Below are positions 1-4,789 of a stretch of 7,700 nt of DNA, in pieces. The first letter of the stretch is position 1; each line of letters opens with the position of its first letter. The position numbers and the translations under genes were made by a program. Below the pieces are notes generated by a model, which did no database searches, was not told where the DNA came from, and saw only the letters and a program-made list of their open reading frames with translations. This DNA is from Scatomorpha pullicola (GTDB lineage: Bacteria; Bacillota; Clostridia; Oscillospirales; Oscillospiraceae), in contig DVJU01000220.1 of the NCBI GenBank assembly GCA_018716545.1, positions 1 to 7,700 on the forward strand, read 5' to 3'.

Positions 1-29
1 TGGGAGAGGAGGAGCAGCGGAATGACTGA
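1..29 (+). CDS. Possible 3' end of a plus-strand gene entering from the left (partial)
   Basis: Two plus-strand frames stop here. The frame ending with TGA at 27-29 would give the tail GEEEQRND, and the frame ending with TGA at 23-25 would give GRGGAAE. Immediately downstream is a run of inverted repeats, including a hairpin at 134-163 followed by TTTATT, as expected after the end of a plus-strand gene convergent with the S1 gene. Too little sequence is present to name a product or to choose between the frames. The call is an inference from context only. Confidence 0.25.
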
Positions 30-51
30 GCTCCCGGCCTTGGCCGGGAGC
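30..51 (+). repeat. Perfect 10-bp inverted repeat abutting repeat copy 1
   Basis: The arms GCTCCCGGCC (30-39) and GGCCGGGAGC (42-51) are fully complementary around a TT loop. The right arm overlaps the first five bases (GGAGC) of the 35-bp repeat at 47-81. There is no T-tract on either side, so it is not a canonical intrinsic terminator. It may be a 3'-end stabilising stem for the gene ending at the left edge. Confidence 0.6.
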
Positions 52-81
52 GAAGGATATGCAGCTTGCGACGACGAAGCG
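47..81 (+). repeat. 35-bp intergenic repeat, copy 1
   Basis: This segment matches 3894-3928 at 34 of 35 positions; the one difference is G at 52 against A at 3899. It reads GGAGC, then R, then a 29-base block starting AAGGATATGCAGCTTGCGAC. Within the block, GCTT-G-CG and CG-AAGC can form a 6-bp stem with one bulged G around an ACGA loop. The copy lies in an intergenic, hairpin-rich spacer. Read as protein it gives the peptide GYAACDDEA, but no credible gene surrounds it. Its structure and position suggest a small dispersed non-coding element. Confidence 0.8.
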
Positions 82-133
82 AGCGTCGAGTTGTCCGCCT
101 CCGGCGGACAGCGAGGCGCAGAACGCAGCGCAG

Positions 134-168
134 GTCTCCATCGGCCGCTCGCGGCCGGGGGACTTTAT
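134..168 (+). terminator. Plus-strand terminator-like hairpin
   Basis: GTCTCC (134-139) pairs with GGGGAC (158-163), with one G-T wobble, and CGGCCGC (142-148) pairs with GCGGCCG (151-157) around a TC loop. The sequence TTTATT follows on the plus strand. This would serve a plus-strand transcript coming from the left edge. The T-tract is short, so the call is moderate. Confidence 0.5.
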
Positions 169-201
169 TGTCAAAAAAGGCCGTCGAGGTCTTTTTTGAC
201 A
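169..201 (-). terminator. Probable bidirectional intrinsic terminator
   Basis: TGTCAAAAAAG (169-179) and CTTTTTTGACA (191-201) are perfectly complementary across an 11-nt loop. Read on either strand, the 3' arm carries a run of six T. It lies between convergent genes, so it can stop the S1-gene transcript from the right and any transcript from the left. Confidence 0.6.
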
Positions 202-206
202 GTCTC

Positions 207-230
207 AAGCCGTCCCGGCCGGGACGGCTT
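207..230 (-). terminator. 24-bp perfect palindrome just after the S1 gene stop
   Basis: The half-site AAGCCGTCCCGG is followed directly by its exact reverse complement. The palindrome starts four bases past the TAA stop at 235-237. On the minus strand it would form a very GC-rich stem, but only TTGAG follows, so it probably works together with the hairpin at 169-201 as a tandem terminator. Confidence 0.55.
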
Positions 231-234
231 TTAG

Positions 235-693
235 TTATCTGCTGCGGCGCCTTGTGCGGTGGTCGGCGTACATCTTGTTGTCGGCCATGCGGCTGTCGGA
301 TTCCTGCATGAAGTGCTTGAGCTTATCCTCAAAGCTGGCGTCGTTCGTAGGTCCGTTGGCGCGCGGCACGCTCTGACGGTAGCTGTGCGTGCTGGGACGC
401 GCCTGCTGCCCGGAATACGCCCTCGGCGCGCGGCTCTGGCGCGGCTCCTCGGCCTCGGGAGCCTCCGCCTTCTTGATGGAGAGGTTGATCTTCCCGTCGT
501 CGGCTATGCCGATGATCTTCACCTTGACCGTCTGCCCGTCCTGCACGTAGTCGTGGACGTCGTTGACAAAGGTGTTGGCGATCTCCGAAATGTGCACAAG
601 ACCGCTCTTGCCGTCGGGCAGGGCTACGAACGCCCCGAATTTGGTAATTCCTGTTACCTTACCTTCAAGTACCATTCCGACTTGCAGCTGCAT
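235..693 (-). CDS. yabR: S1 RNA-binding domain protein, YabR type
   Basis: A 152-residue protein. Residues about 3-74 form one S1 OB-fold domain: VGMVLEGKVTGITKFGAFV at the front, then GLVHISEIA, and a closing GKINLSIKKA. A low-complexity tail rich in R, P, Q and S follows (about 75-118), and then a charged C-terminal segment (FEDKLKHFMQESDSRM, 121-136) of the kind seen in short S1 proteins next to divIC in Firmicutes. The family binds RNA and is usually described as a general-stress or ribosome-associated factor; its exact job is not established. The ATG at 691-693 follows a GGGGGA site that lies just past the divIC stop, so the two genes are probably co-transcribed. It is the last gene of the yabP-yabQ-divIC operon and is followed by terminators. 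Confidence 0.88.
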   Translation of the reverse strand: MQLQVGMVLEGKVTGITKFGAFVALPDGKSGLVHISEIANTFVNDVHDYVQDGQTVKVKIIGIADDGKINLSIKKAEAPEAEEPRQSRAPRAYSGQQARPSTHSYRQSVPRANGPTNDASFEDKLKHFMQESDSRMADNKMYADHRTRRRSR

Positions 694-702
694 GTTTGCT
701 CT

Positions 703-999
703 TTATCCCCCTGTATGATTTTGCTGTGCTGGTGCTTTTATCTCGTCAGGGTATACGAGGCCGAGCCTCTCCCTGGCCAGTTCTTCAATCACGGAATCCC
801 TGTCAGCCCGGCCTTGACGCAGCAGCTCCTCAAGCCCGGCGTTGGCCTCCTCCAACTCCTGAGCCCGGGCGCTGAGCGCCTCCCTTGTCTGGCTGTATCT
901 CTCTATCTCCGCCCGCGCGGCGACGATGCCGGCCAGGGCGTACAGAGACAGGGCGGCCGCGGCCAGAAGGGTAATCATACCTGCCCTTCCGCGCTTCAC
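703..999 (-). CDS. divIC: Septum formation initiator, DivIC/FtsB family
   Basis: A 98-residue bitopic membrane protein. A short basic cytoplasmic N-terminus (MKRGRAG) leads into one membrane segment (about 8-27), followed by an extracellular coiled coil (about 29-68, rich in E, A, L and R). The family signature ARERLGLVYPDE sits at 75-86. DivIC pairs with FtsL and DivIB/FtsQ in the divisome and helps activate septal peptidoglycan synthesis. The start is GTG at 997-999, with AAGGGAG eight bases upstream. An internal ATG (residue 8) would cut into the membrane segment. The gene lies inside the open frame of yabQ. An out-of-frame TGA overlaps the GTG as GTGA, which is probably the ancestral yabQ/divIC junction. 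The taxonomically usual neighbours (yabQ before, S1 protein after) support the call. Confidence 0.9.
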   Translation of the reverse strand: MKRGRAGMITLLAAAALSLYALAGIVAARAEIERYSQTREALSARAQELEEANAGLEELLRQGRADRDSVIEELARERLGLVYPDEIKAPAQQNHTGG

Positions 1000-1465
1000 G
1001 GCTTGTGCTCCCTTCGTGTTTTCCGGCGCGCCGCTGCGCGCCTTTGTACTTTCTCATTTTAAACCCGAAGCGGACTTTTGAAAAGATACTTTTTACAATT
1101 TTTTTGATTTTCCTGATTATGCTCAACTGAGACGCCGCTTTACTCAGCACCTTGCCCAATTTTTTCACAATCGTCTCCAAAATAGCGCTGACGTGCCGTG
1201 AAAAGGTCAGCAGGTAGACGCCCCAACCGGCCGCCAAACAGCACAGCATGAAGCCTCTCAGCCTGCCGTCGCCCCATGCGAGAGCAAAAAAGAACAGGAA
1301 AAAGCCCGCCGCAAGGCAAAAGAGCGCGTCCAGCGCCGAGTGCGCCCAGCGCCGGACAGCAGCGCGCCGCAGCGCGCGGAAGACGTCATAGACCAGCCCC
1401 AGCAGCGCCCCGGCCAGGACCGAATAGGCCGCCTGAAGCGCCTGAGCCGCCACCGGCAATTCCAT
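830..1465 (-). CDS. yabQ: Spore cortex biosynthesis protein YabQ (3' end unusual)
   Basis: The frame encodes 211 residues. Three hydrophobic membrane segments are visible at about 8-26, 41-63 and 68-87, followed by a strongly basic amphipathic region (KKLGKVL... through SKVRFGFKMRKYK, 100-141). That is the usual YabQ build. YabQ is a membrane protein of the mother cell needed for cortex formation in Bacillus subtilis. The ATG at 1463-1465 lies two bases after the yabP stop, so translation is coupled. The frame does not stop before divIC; residues 156-211 overlap divIC out of phase and look like low-complexity shadow sequence. In a third frame a TGA at 996-998 overlaps the divIC GTG, and the codons before it read RRKTRREHKP, a plausible basic YabQ tail. 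A one-base frameshift between about 1055 and 1000 would restore that ending. The true C-terminus is uncertain. Confidence 0.82.
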   Translation of the reverse strand: MELPVAAQALQAAYSVLAGALLGLVYDVFRALRRAAVRRWAHSALDALFCLAAGFFLFFFALAWGDGRLRGFMLCCLAAGWGVYLLTFSRHVSAILETIVKKLGKVLSKAASQLSIIRKIKKIVKSIFSKVRFGFKMRKYKGAQRRAGKHEGSTSREARKGRYDYPSGRGRPVSVRPGRHRRRAGGDREIQPDKGGAQRPGSGVGGGQRRA

Positions 1466-1467
1466 AA

Positions 1468-1752
1468 TCAGCCAAACAGGCGGCTCCAGAAACCGCCGCC
1501 CACGCTCTGCTCGGCATAGCTCAGGTCGCTGACCAGCCCCTCCACCGCCAGCTCGCCCGTGTCCAGGCTCAGCTTGCCCACGTGCAGGTCGCTGCCGGTG
1601 ACGGTCAGCTCGCCCAGCACCGTGCGCATCACTATGCGCTCGGTGTCAAAGCTCAGCACCTCCTCCACGCCCGTCACGGTCAGGCGCGCCCTCTCCTCCA
1701 TCGTTATGCGCTGCGGCTTCGCGCCCGGCCTGACCTTGTCCTCATAAGCCAT
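1468..1752 (-). CDS. yabP: Sporulation protein YabP
   Basis: A 94-residue soluble beta-rich protein of the YabP/YqfC family. Matching features are the early RITMEERARLTVTGVEEVLSF stretch (about 15-35), the middle GELTVTGSDLHVGKLSLDTG (about 47-66) and ELAVEGLVSDLSYAE just after it, ending near WSRLFG. In B. subtilis yabP is expressed in the mother cell under sigma-E and is needed for normal spore formation. The ATG at 1750-1752 is preceded by AAAGGAGG with seven bases of spacing. It is the first gene of this operon. I could not find a convincing sigma-E promoter upstream; CATAGGAT (minus strand, near 1772-1779) resembles a -10 but lacks a good -35. The usual upstream neighbours (an HU or S4-domain gene) are replaced by a divergent gene. 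Confidence 0.9.
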   Translation of the reverse strand: MAYEDKVRPGAKPQRITMEERARLTVTGVEEVLSFDTERIVMRTVLGELTVTGSDLHVGKLSLDTGELAVEGLVSDLSYAEQSVGGGFWSRLFG

Positions 1753-1833
1753 GGCTCACCCTCCTTTACGAGACATCCTATGCCCGTCCACGGAGAAAAA
1801 TCGCTCGAGCCGCGGGAGCTTTTGGCGAAAGCC

Positions 1834-1861
1834 TTGACGCGGGACGAAAATGTGTTATGTT
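1834..1861 (+). promoter_or_regulatory. Candidate sigma-A promoter for the 1880-2428 gene
   Basis: TTGACG at 1834-1839 and TATGTT at 1856-1861 are separated by 16 bases. Transcription would begin near 1868, leaving a leader of only about a dozen bases that begins at or just before the GAGGTG ribosome binding site (1868-1873). Confidence 0.4.
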
Positions 1862-1879
1862 AACTCTGAGGTGATGTCC

Positions 1880-2428
1880 ATGTGGAAGAAAATAGGCCTC
1901 GCCGTGCTGGCTCTGCTGGCGCTGGCGATAGCGTATGTGCGCCCGGTGTACAGCGTGTCGCTGGACGGGATGGAGCTGGCCGGGCTGTGGGACGGCCGGA
2001 CGGTGGACGATGCGATAGCGCTTGCGCGCGCCGCCGCGGAGGAGGTGGCGCGCGGGGACACCGGCACGCCGGAGCCGGAGCGGAGCGTGCGCCTGTCCAT
2101 CCTGCCCGCAGACGGCGACAAGCTGGAGCTGACGCGCACGCTGCTGGCCGAGTCGGACGGGGTACAGCGCGCCTGGAACGTGAGCGTGGACGGCGTCGGC
2201 ATAGGCCGCACCGGCGACGCCTCAGCCCTCGGCGAGATAGTGCTGGCCTACATTGCCGAGGACGCGCCCTCCGGCTGCGTCAGCGCCGGGCTTACAAGCA
2301 GCATAGAGCTCAGCGAGGTGTATGTCCCCGAGGGCAGGGTCGACGACGTAATGGTGATTTCGCGCCGTCTGCGCGACATGGCGCGGGTGAGCTATACCAT
2401 GGGCGACGGCAGCGTAGTCTACGGCTGA
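1880..2428 (+). CDS. Membrane-anchored extracytoplasmic protein of unknown function
   Basis: A 182-residue protein if started at the ATG at 1880, which lies six bases after GAGGTG (1868-1873); ATGs at 1874 and 1850 are in frame but badly spaced. Residues 3-20 form one hydrophobic segment after MWKK, so it is a signal anchor or uncleaved signal with the rest outside. Two related motifs are visible: VSLDGMELAGLWDG (26-39) and VSVDGVGIGRTGD (101-113), each followed by an acidic helix. The end reads YVPEGRVDDVMVI (148-160), then VSYTMGDGSVVYG and stop. This pattern resembles, from memory, the N-terminal region of large secreted clostridial M23 endopeptidases that continue into G5/LysM and peptidase domains. 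None of those domains is present here. It could be a stand-alone ligand or regulator, or a shortened relic. The last 10 nt overlap the convergent pseudouridine synthase gene. Confidence 0.75.
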   Translation: MWKKIGLAVLALLALAIAYVRPVYSVSLDGMELAGLWDGRTVDDAIALARAAAEEVARGDTGTPEPERSVRLSILPADGDKLELTRTLLAESDGVQRAWNVSVDGVGIGRTGDASALGEIVLAYIAEDAPSGCVSAGLTSSIELSEVYVPEGRVDDVMVISRRLRDMARVSYTMGDGSVVYG

Positions 2429-3327
2429 AGCCCGGCGAGCAGCGCGCGCAGCTCCGGAGGCAGGACGCAGAGCATGTCCTCCGGCACCGGCGCCGCGGCC
2501 TTGACAGTCTCCCCGGTCAGCGGGTGCAGCAGCGTCAGCGCGGCGGAGTGCAGAGCGGGGCGGTCTATCTCCCGGCTGAGCCTCCCGTACAGCCTGTCGC
2601 CCAGCAGCGGGCAGCCGATGGAGGACATGTGCACGCGTATCTGGTGGGTCCTGCCCGTCTCGGGGCGCAGCCGGACGAGGCTCAGTCCGTCCGCCGAGCC
2701 CAAAACCTCGTAGCGCGTCAGGCTCGGCGCGCCGTCAGGCGAGACGCAAAAGCGCTTCTCCTCGCCCACGCGGGCTATCGGCGCGTCTATAACGCCCTCG
2801 CGCTGCGGCGGAGCGCCCACGCAGACGGCGATGTACTCGCGCCGGAAGGCGTCCGTGTGCAGCTCCCGGCGCAGCCGGTCGTGCATGTACCCGGTCTTGG
2901 CCGCGCACATCAGCCCGGTCGTGCCCCTGTCCAGGCGGTTGACCGGGTGGAAGGGTGCGTTTGTGCCCAGGTACGCCGCCACCATCGCGCCGACCGTCGG
3001 CTCGCGCCGGTCGCTGCGGCCGTGCGTCGCCATTCCGGCGGGCTTGTTGATGACGATGATGTCCTCGTCCTCCCAGACCACGTCCAGCGCCGGTCCCGCG
3101 GGCGCGAACGCGCCCGGCTTGGCGTCACCCACGTCCACGGACAGCACGTCGCCGGCGTGCAGGACGTCGATGCTCCGCGCCGGGGCGCCGTTCACGCGCA
3201 CGGAGTTTTCCCTGTGCTTCAATCGCGTGACAAGCCCCGCCGAGAGGCCGAGCGCGCCCTGCAGCACCGCGCGGACGCGCTTGCCCTCGGCCTCGGGCGG
3301 GACTGTGTACTCTATCGTGCGGCTCAC
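2419..3327 (-). CDS. Pseudouridine synthase, RluA/RluD family
   Basis: A 302-residue enzyme that would isomerise uridine to pseudouridine in rRNA or tRNA. An S4-like N-terminal RNA-binding region spans about 14-65 (RLKHRENSVRVNG...AGDVL). The catalytic domain starts with VVWEDEDIIVINKPAGMATH (83-102) and carries the active-site motif HPVNRLDRGTTGL (127-139), with D133 as the expected nucleophile. The second core motif RLRPETGRTHQIRVHMSS spans 219-236, followed by GCPLLGDRLYG. The length is normal for the family. The start is the GTG at 3325-3327, which overlaps the macro-gene TGA as GTGA; the open frame continues further upstream but only as a shadow of the macro gene. No strong ribosome binding site is visible, which fits coupled translation. 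The exact subfamily (RluD or a clostridial paralogue) and the target uridine cannot be told from the sequence alone. Confidence 0.9.
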   Translation of the reverse strand: MSRTIEYTVPPEAEGKRVRAVLQGALGLSAGLVTRLKHRENSVRVNGAPARSIDVLHAGDVLSVDVGDAKPGAFAPAGPALDVVWEDEDIIVINKPAGMATHGRSDRREPTVGAMVAAYLGTNAPFHPVNRLDRGTTGLMCAAKTGYMHDRLRRELHTDAFRREYIAVCVGAPPQREGVIDAPIARVGEEKRFCVSPDGAPSLTRYEVLGSADGLSLVRLRPETGRTHQIRVHMSSIGCPLLGDRLYGRLSREIDRPALHSAALTLLHPLTGETVKAAAPVPEDMLCVLPPELRALLAGLQP

Positions 3328-3839
3328 TTTTCGGCCAGCGCCGCCTCGTATGCGGCCTTGGTGCGCGCGTCGAAGCAGACCATGCGCACGCGCTCTATCT
3401 CCGGATGAGCGTCCAGGTATGCGGCGATGGCGTCTATGGCGACCCTCGCGGCCTTGTCCACGGGGTAGCCGTAGACGCCGGTGCTGATGGACGGGAAGTC
3501 CACGGTCTTGCAGCCGTATTGGCTGGCCAGCTCCAGGCAGGAGCGGTAGCAGCCCGCGAGCTTCTCCGCCTCGCCCCTCGTGCCGCCGTGCCAGACGGGT
3601 CCCGGCGTGTGCAGCACGTACTTGGCCTTGAGATTGTAGCCCTTCGTTATCTTCGCCTTGCCGGTCTCGCAGCCGTTGAGCGTGCGGCACTCAGCCAGGA
3701 GCTGCGGCCCCGCGGCGCGGTGTATCGCGCCGTCCACGCCCCCGCCGCCGAGCAGCGAGGTGTTCGCCGCATTGGCTATCGCATCCGCGTCCGAGCGCGT
3801 GATGTCGCCTTGTACTATCTGAATACGTGTGGTGTCCAT
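3324..3839 (-). CDS. Macro-domain protein, probable O-acetyl-ADP-ribose deacetylase
   Basis: A 171-residue single-domain protein of the MacroD/YmdB type. Diagnostic motifs in order are VQGDIT (9-14), NAANTSLLGGGGVDGAIHRA (23-42), KAKITKGYNLKAKYVLHTPG (61-80, the ITKGYNL block) and STGVYGYP (119-126), which contacts the ADP-ribose phosphates. N26, G33, D36 and Y123 match conserved positions of hydrolytically active members. Family enzymes hydrolyse O-acetyl-ADP-ribose and remove ADP-ribose from acidic residues. The ATG at 3837-3839 follows AAAGGAGG with about seven bases of spacing. It is the first gene of a two-gene operon with the RluA-family gene. It lies directly downstream of the ribosomal operon terminator but seems separately transcribed. 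Confidence 0.93.
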   Translation of the reverse strand: MDTTRIQIVQGDITRSDADAIANAANTSLLGGGGVDGAIHRAAGPQLLAECRTLNGCETGKAKITKGYNLKAKYVLHTPGPVWHGGTRGEAEKLAGCYRSCLELASQYGCKTVDFPSISTGVYGYPVDKAARVAIDAIAAYLDAHPEIERVRMVCFDARTKAAYEAALAEK

Positions 3840-3860
3840 ATCAAGACCTCCTTTGCAGCC

Positions 3861-3866
3861 ATAATA
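3861..3866 (-). promoter_or_regulatory. Candidate extended -10 promoter for the macro-rlu operon
   Basis: On the minus strand TGATATTAT gives an extended -10 (TGn plus TATTAT, + coordinates 3861-3866). The best -35 at 17-bp spacing is TTTATT, a poor match that overlaps the T-tract and foot of the terminator stem of the ribosomal operon. The AT-rich patch in GC-rich surroundings supports a promoter, but the call is tentative. Confidence 0.4.
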
Positions 3867-3885
3867 TCACGCATCAGCCGAAAAA

Positions 3886-3943
3886 TAAAGCCCGGAGCAA
3901 AGGATATGCAGCTTGCGACGACGAAGCGCAGTGCCGGGCTTTA
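3886..3943 (-). terminator. Terminator hairpin carrying the 35-bp repeat in its loop
   Basis: TAAAGCCCGG (3886-3895) and CCGGGCTTTA (3934-3943) are perfectly complementary over 10 bp. On the minus strand the second arm runs straight into TTTTT (3885-3881), the layout of an intrinsic terminator for the rpmG-rplA operon. The 38-nt loop is unusually long because it holds most of the 35-bp repeat, which itself can form a small inner stem (GCTTCG with CGCAAGC). Confidence 0.75.
3894..3928 (+). repeat. 35-bp intergenic repeat, copy 2
   Basis: Identical to 47-81 except for A at 3899. Here the first two bases of the repeat form the top of the terminator stem and the remainder fills the loop. It lies in the same plus-strand orientation as copy 1. 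In both copies the repeat is bounded by GC-rich inverted repeats, so insertion into hairpins, or spread together with hairpins, is a reasonable inference. Confidence 0.8.
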
Positions 3944-3950
3944 AAAGCAA

Positions 3951-3981
3951 CTCAGCCCCGTCCTCAAGGGGCGGGGCTGAG
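3951..3981 (-). terminator. First of two tandem terminators after rplA
   Basis: CTCAGCCCCG (3951-3960) and CGGGGCTGAG (3972-3981) pair perfectly over 10 bp with an 11-nt loop that can pair further. On the minus strand TTGCTTTT follows the stem. It lies 30 bases after the rplA stop and just before the repeat-bearing terminator. Confidence 0.7.
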
Positions 3982-4010
3982 AGCATATGCCGTGCCGGGA
4001 GGCACAGACC

Positions 4011-4703
4011 TTATATCTGCTTGTTGGCGTTGATCTTCACGCCGGGACCCATCGTGCTGGCGGTGACGCAGCTCTTGATGTACTGGCCCTTGGCGGCGGC
4101 GGGCTTGGCACGGATGATGGCGCTGATGAGGGTGTTGTAGTTCTCAACCAGCTTCTCGGCGCCGAAGCTGACCTTGCCGATGGGGCAGTGGATGATGTTG
4201 GTCTTGTCGAGGCGGTACTCGATCTTACCGGCCTTGGCCTCGCTGATGGCCTGGGCGATGTTCGGGGTGACGGTGCCGGCCTTCGGGCTGGGCATCAGGC
4301 CCTTGGGGCCGAGCAGCTTGCCGAGACGGCCGACGACGCCCATCATGTCGGGGCTGGCGATGACGGTGTCGAACTCGAACCAGTTCTCCTGCTGGATCTT
4401 CTGGACGAGATCCTGGCCGCCGGCATAGTCGGCGCCGGCCGCCTTGGCCTCCTCCTCGCGCTCCGGCTTGCAGAACACCAGGACGCGCACGGTCTTGCCG
4501 GTGCCGTTGGGCAGCACGACGGCGCCGCGAACCTGCTGGTCGGCGTGGCGGGAGTCGACGCCGAGCTTGACGTGCAGCTCGACAGTCTCGTCAAACTTGG
4601 CGCGGCTGGCCTTGCACACGAGATCAAAGGCCTCCTGGGGGTCGTACAGCGCCTGCTTATCTATGAGCTTTTCGCTCTCTTTATAATTCTTACCTCTGAA
4701 CAA
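4011..4703 (-). CDS. rplA: 50S ribosomal protein L1
   Basis: A 230-residue protein of the usual L1 length. Recognisable blocks are YKESEKLIDKQALYDPQEA (7-25), AKFDETVELHVKLGVDSRHA (about 35-54), then DQQVRGAVVLPNGTGK, the domain II stretch VGRLGKLLGPKGLMPSPKAG, and the closing KGQYIKSCVTASTMGPG. L1 binds 23S rRNA at the mobile L1 stalk near the E site and, in many bacteria, represses its own operon. The start is TTG at 4701-4703, eight bases after TAGGAGG; no ATG fits. It is the last gene of the operon and is followed by tandem terminators rather than by rplJ. Confidence 0.97.
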   Translation of the reverse strand: MFRGKNYKESEKLIDKQALYDPQEAFDLVCKASRAKFDETVELHVKLGVDSRHADQQVRGAVVLPNGTGKTVRVLVFCKPEREEEAKAAGADYAGGQDLVQKIQQENWFEFDTVIASPDMMGVVGRLGKLLGPKGLMPSPKAGTVTPNIAQAISEAKAGKIEYRLDKTNIIHCPIGKVSFGAEKLVENYNTLISAIIRAKPAAAKGQYIKSCVTASTMGPGVKINANKQI

Positions 4704-4723
4704 TTTGATTTCCTCCTAAAAAT

Positions 4724-4774
4724 GTGGTTCGTCGGAGTTATGCGCCCTTACGAAAGGCGCCGCTGTCCTCCCAC
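4724..4774 (-). promoter_or_regulatory. Probable L1-binding autoregulatory stem between rplK and rplA
   Basis: On the minus strand GTGGGAG (from 4774) can pair with CTC and CCAC (down to 4724), leaving an asymmetric CGACGAA loop. An inner stem GCGCCTT with AAGGGCGC (one bulged G) is capped by TCGT. The GTGGGAG...ACCAC layout in the rplK-rplA spacer is, as I recall, common in Firmicutes and mimics the L1 site on 23S rRNA. The identification rests on position and base pairing. Confidence 0.5.
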
Positions 4775-4789
4775 GTATAGGGGTTGAGC

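Noticed and set aside
22..234. A 70-codon plus-strand frame with a GAGGAGG site in front of its ATG
   Set aside because: It runs through the repeat and several perfect inverted repeats, and its composition is that of non-coding hairpin DNA.
259..1062. A 267-codon plus-strand frame opposite the S1, divIC and yabQ genes
   Set aside because: It is the antisense shadow of three well-recognised genes and has no ribosome binding site or known domain.
3827..4033. A 68-codon plus-strand frame spanning repeat copy 2
   Set aside because: It lies across two terminators and the leader of the macro gene; the shared GYAACDDEA peptide comes only from the repeat.
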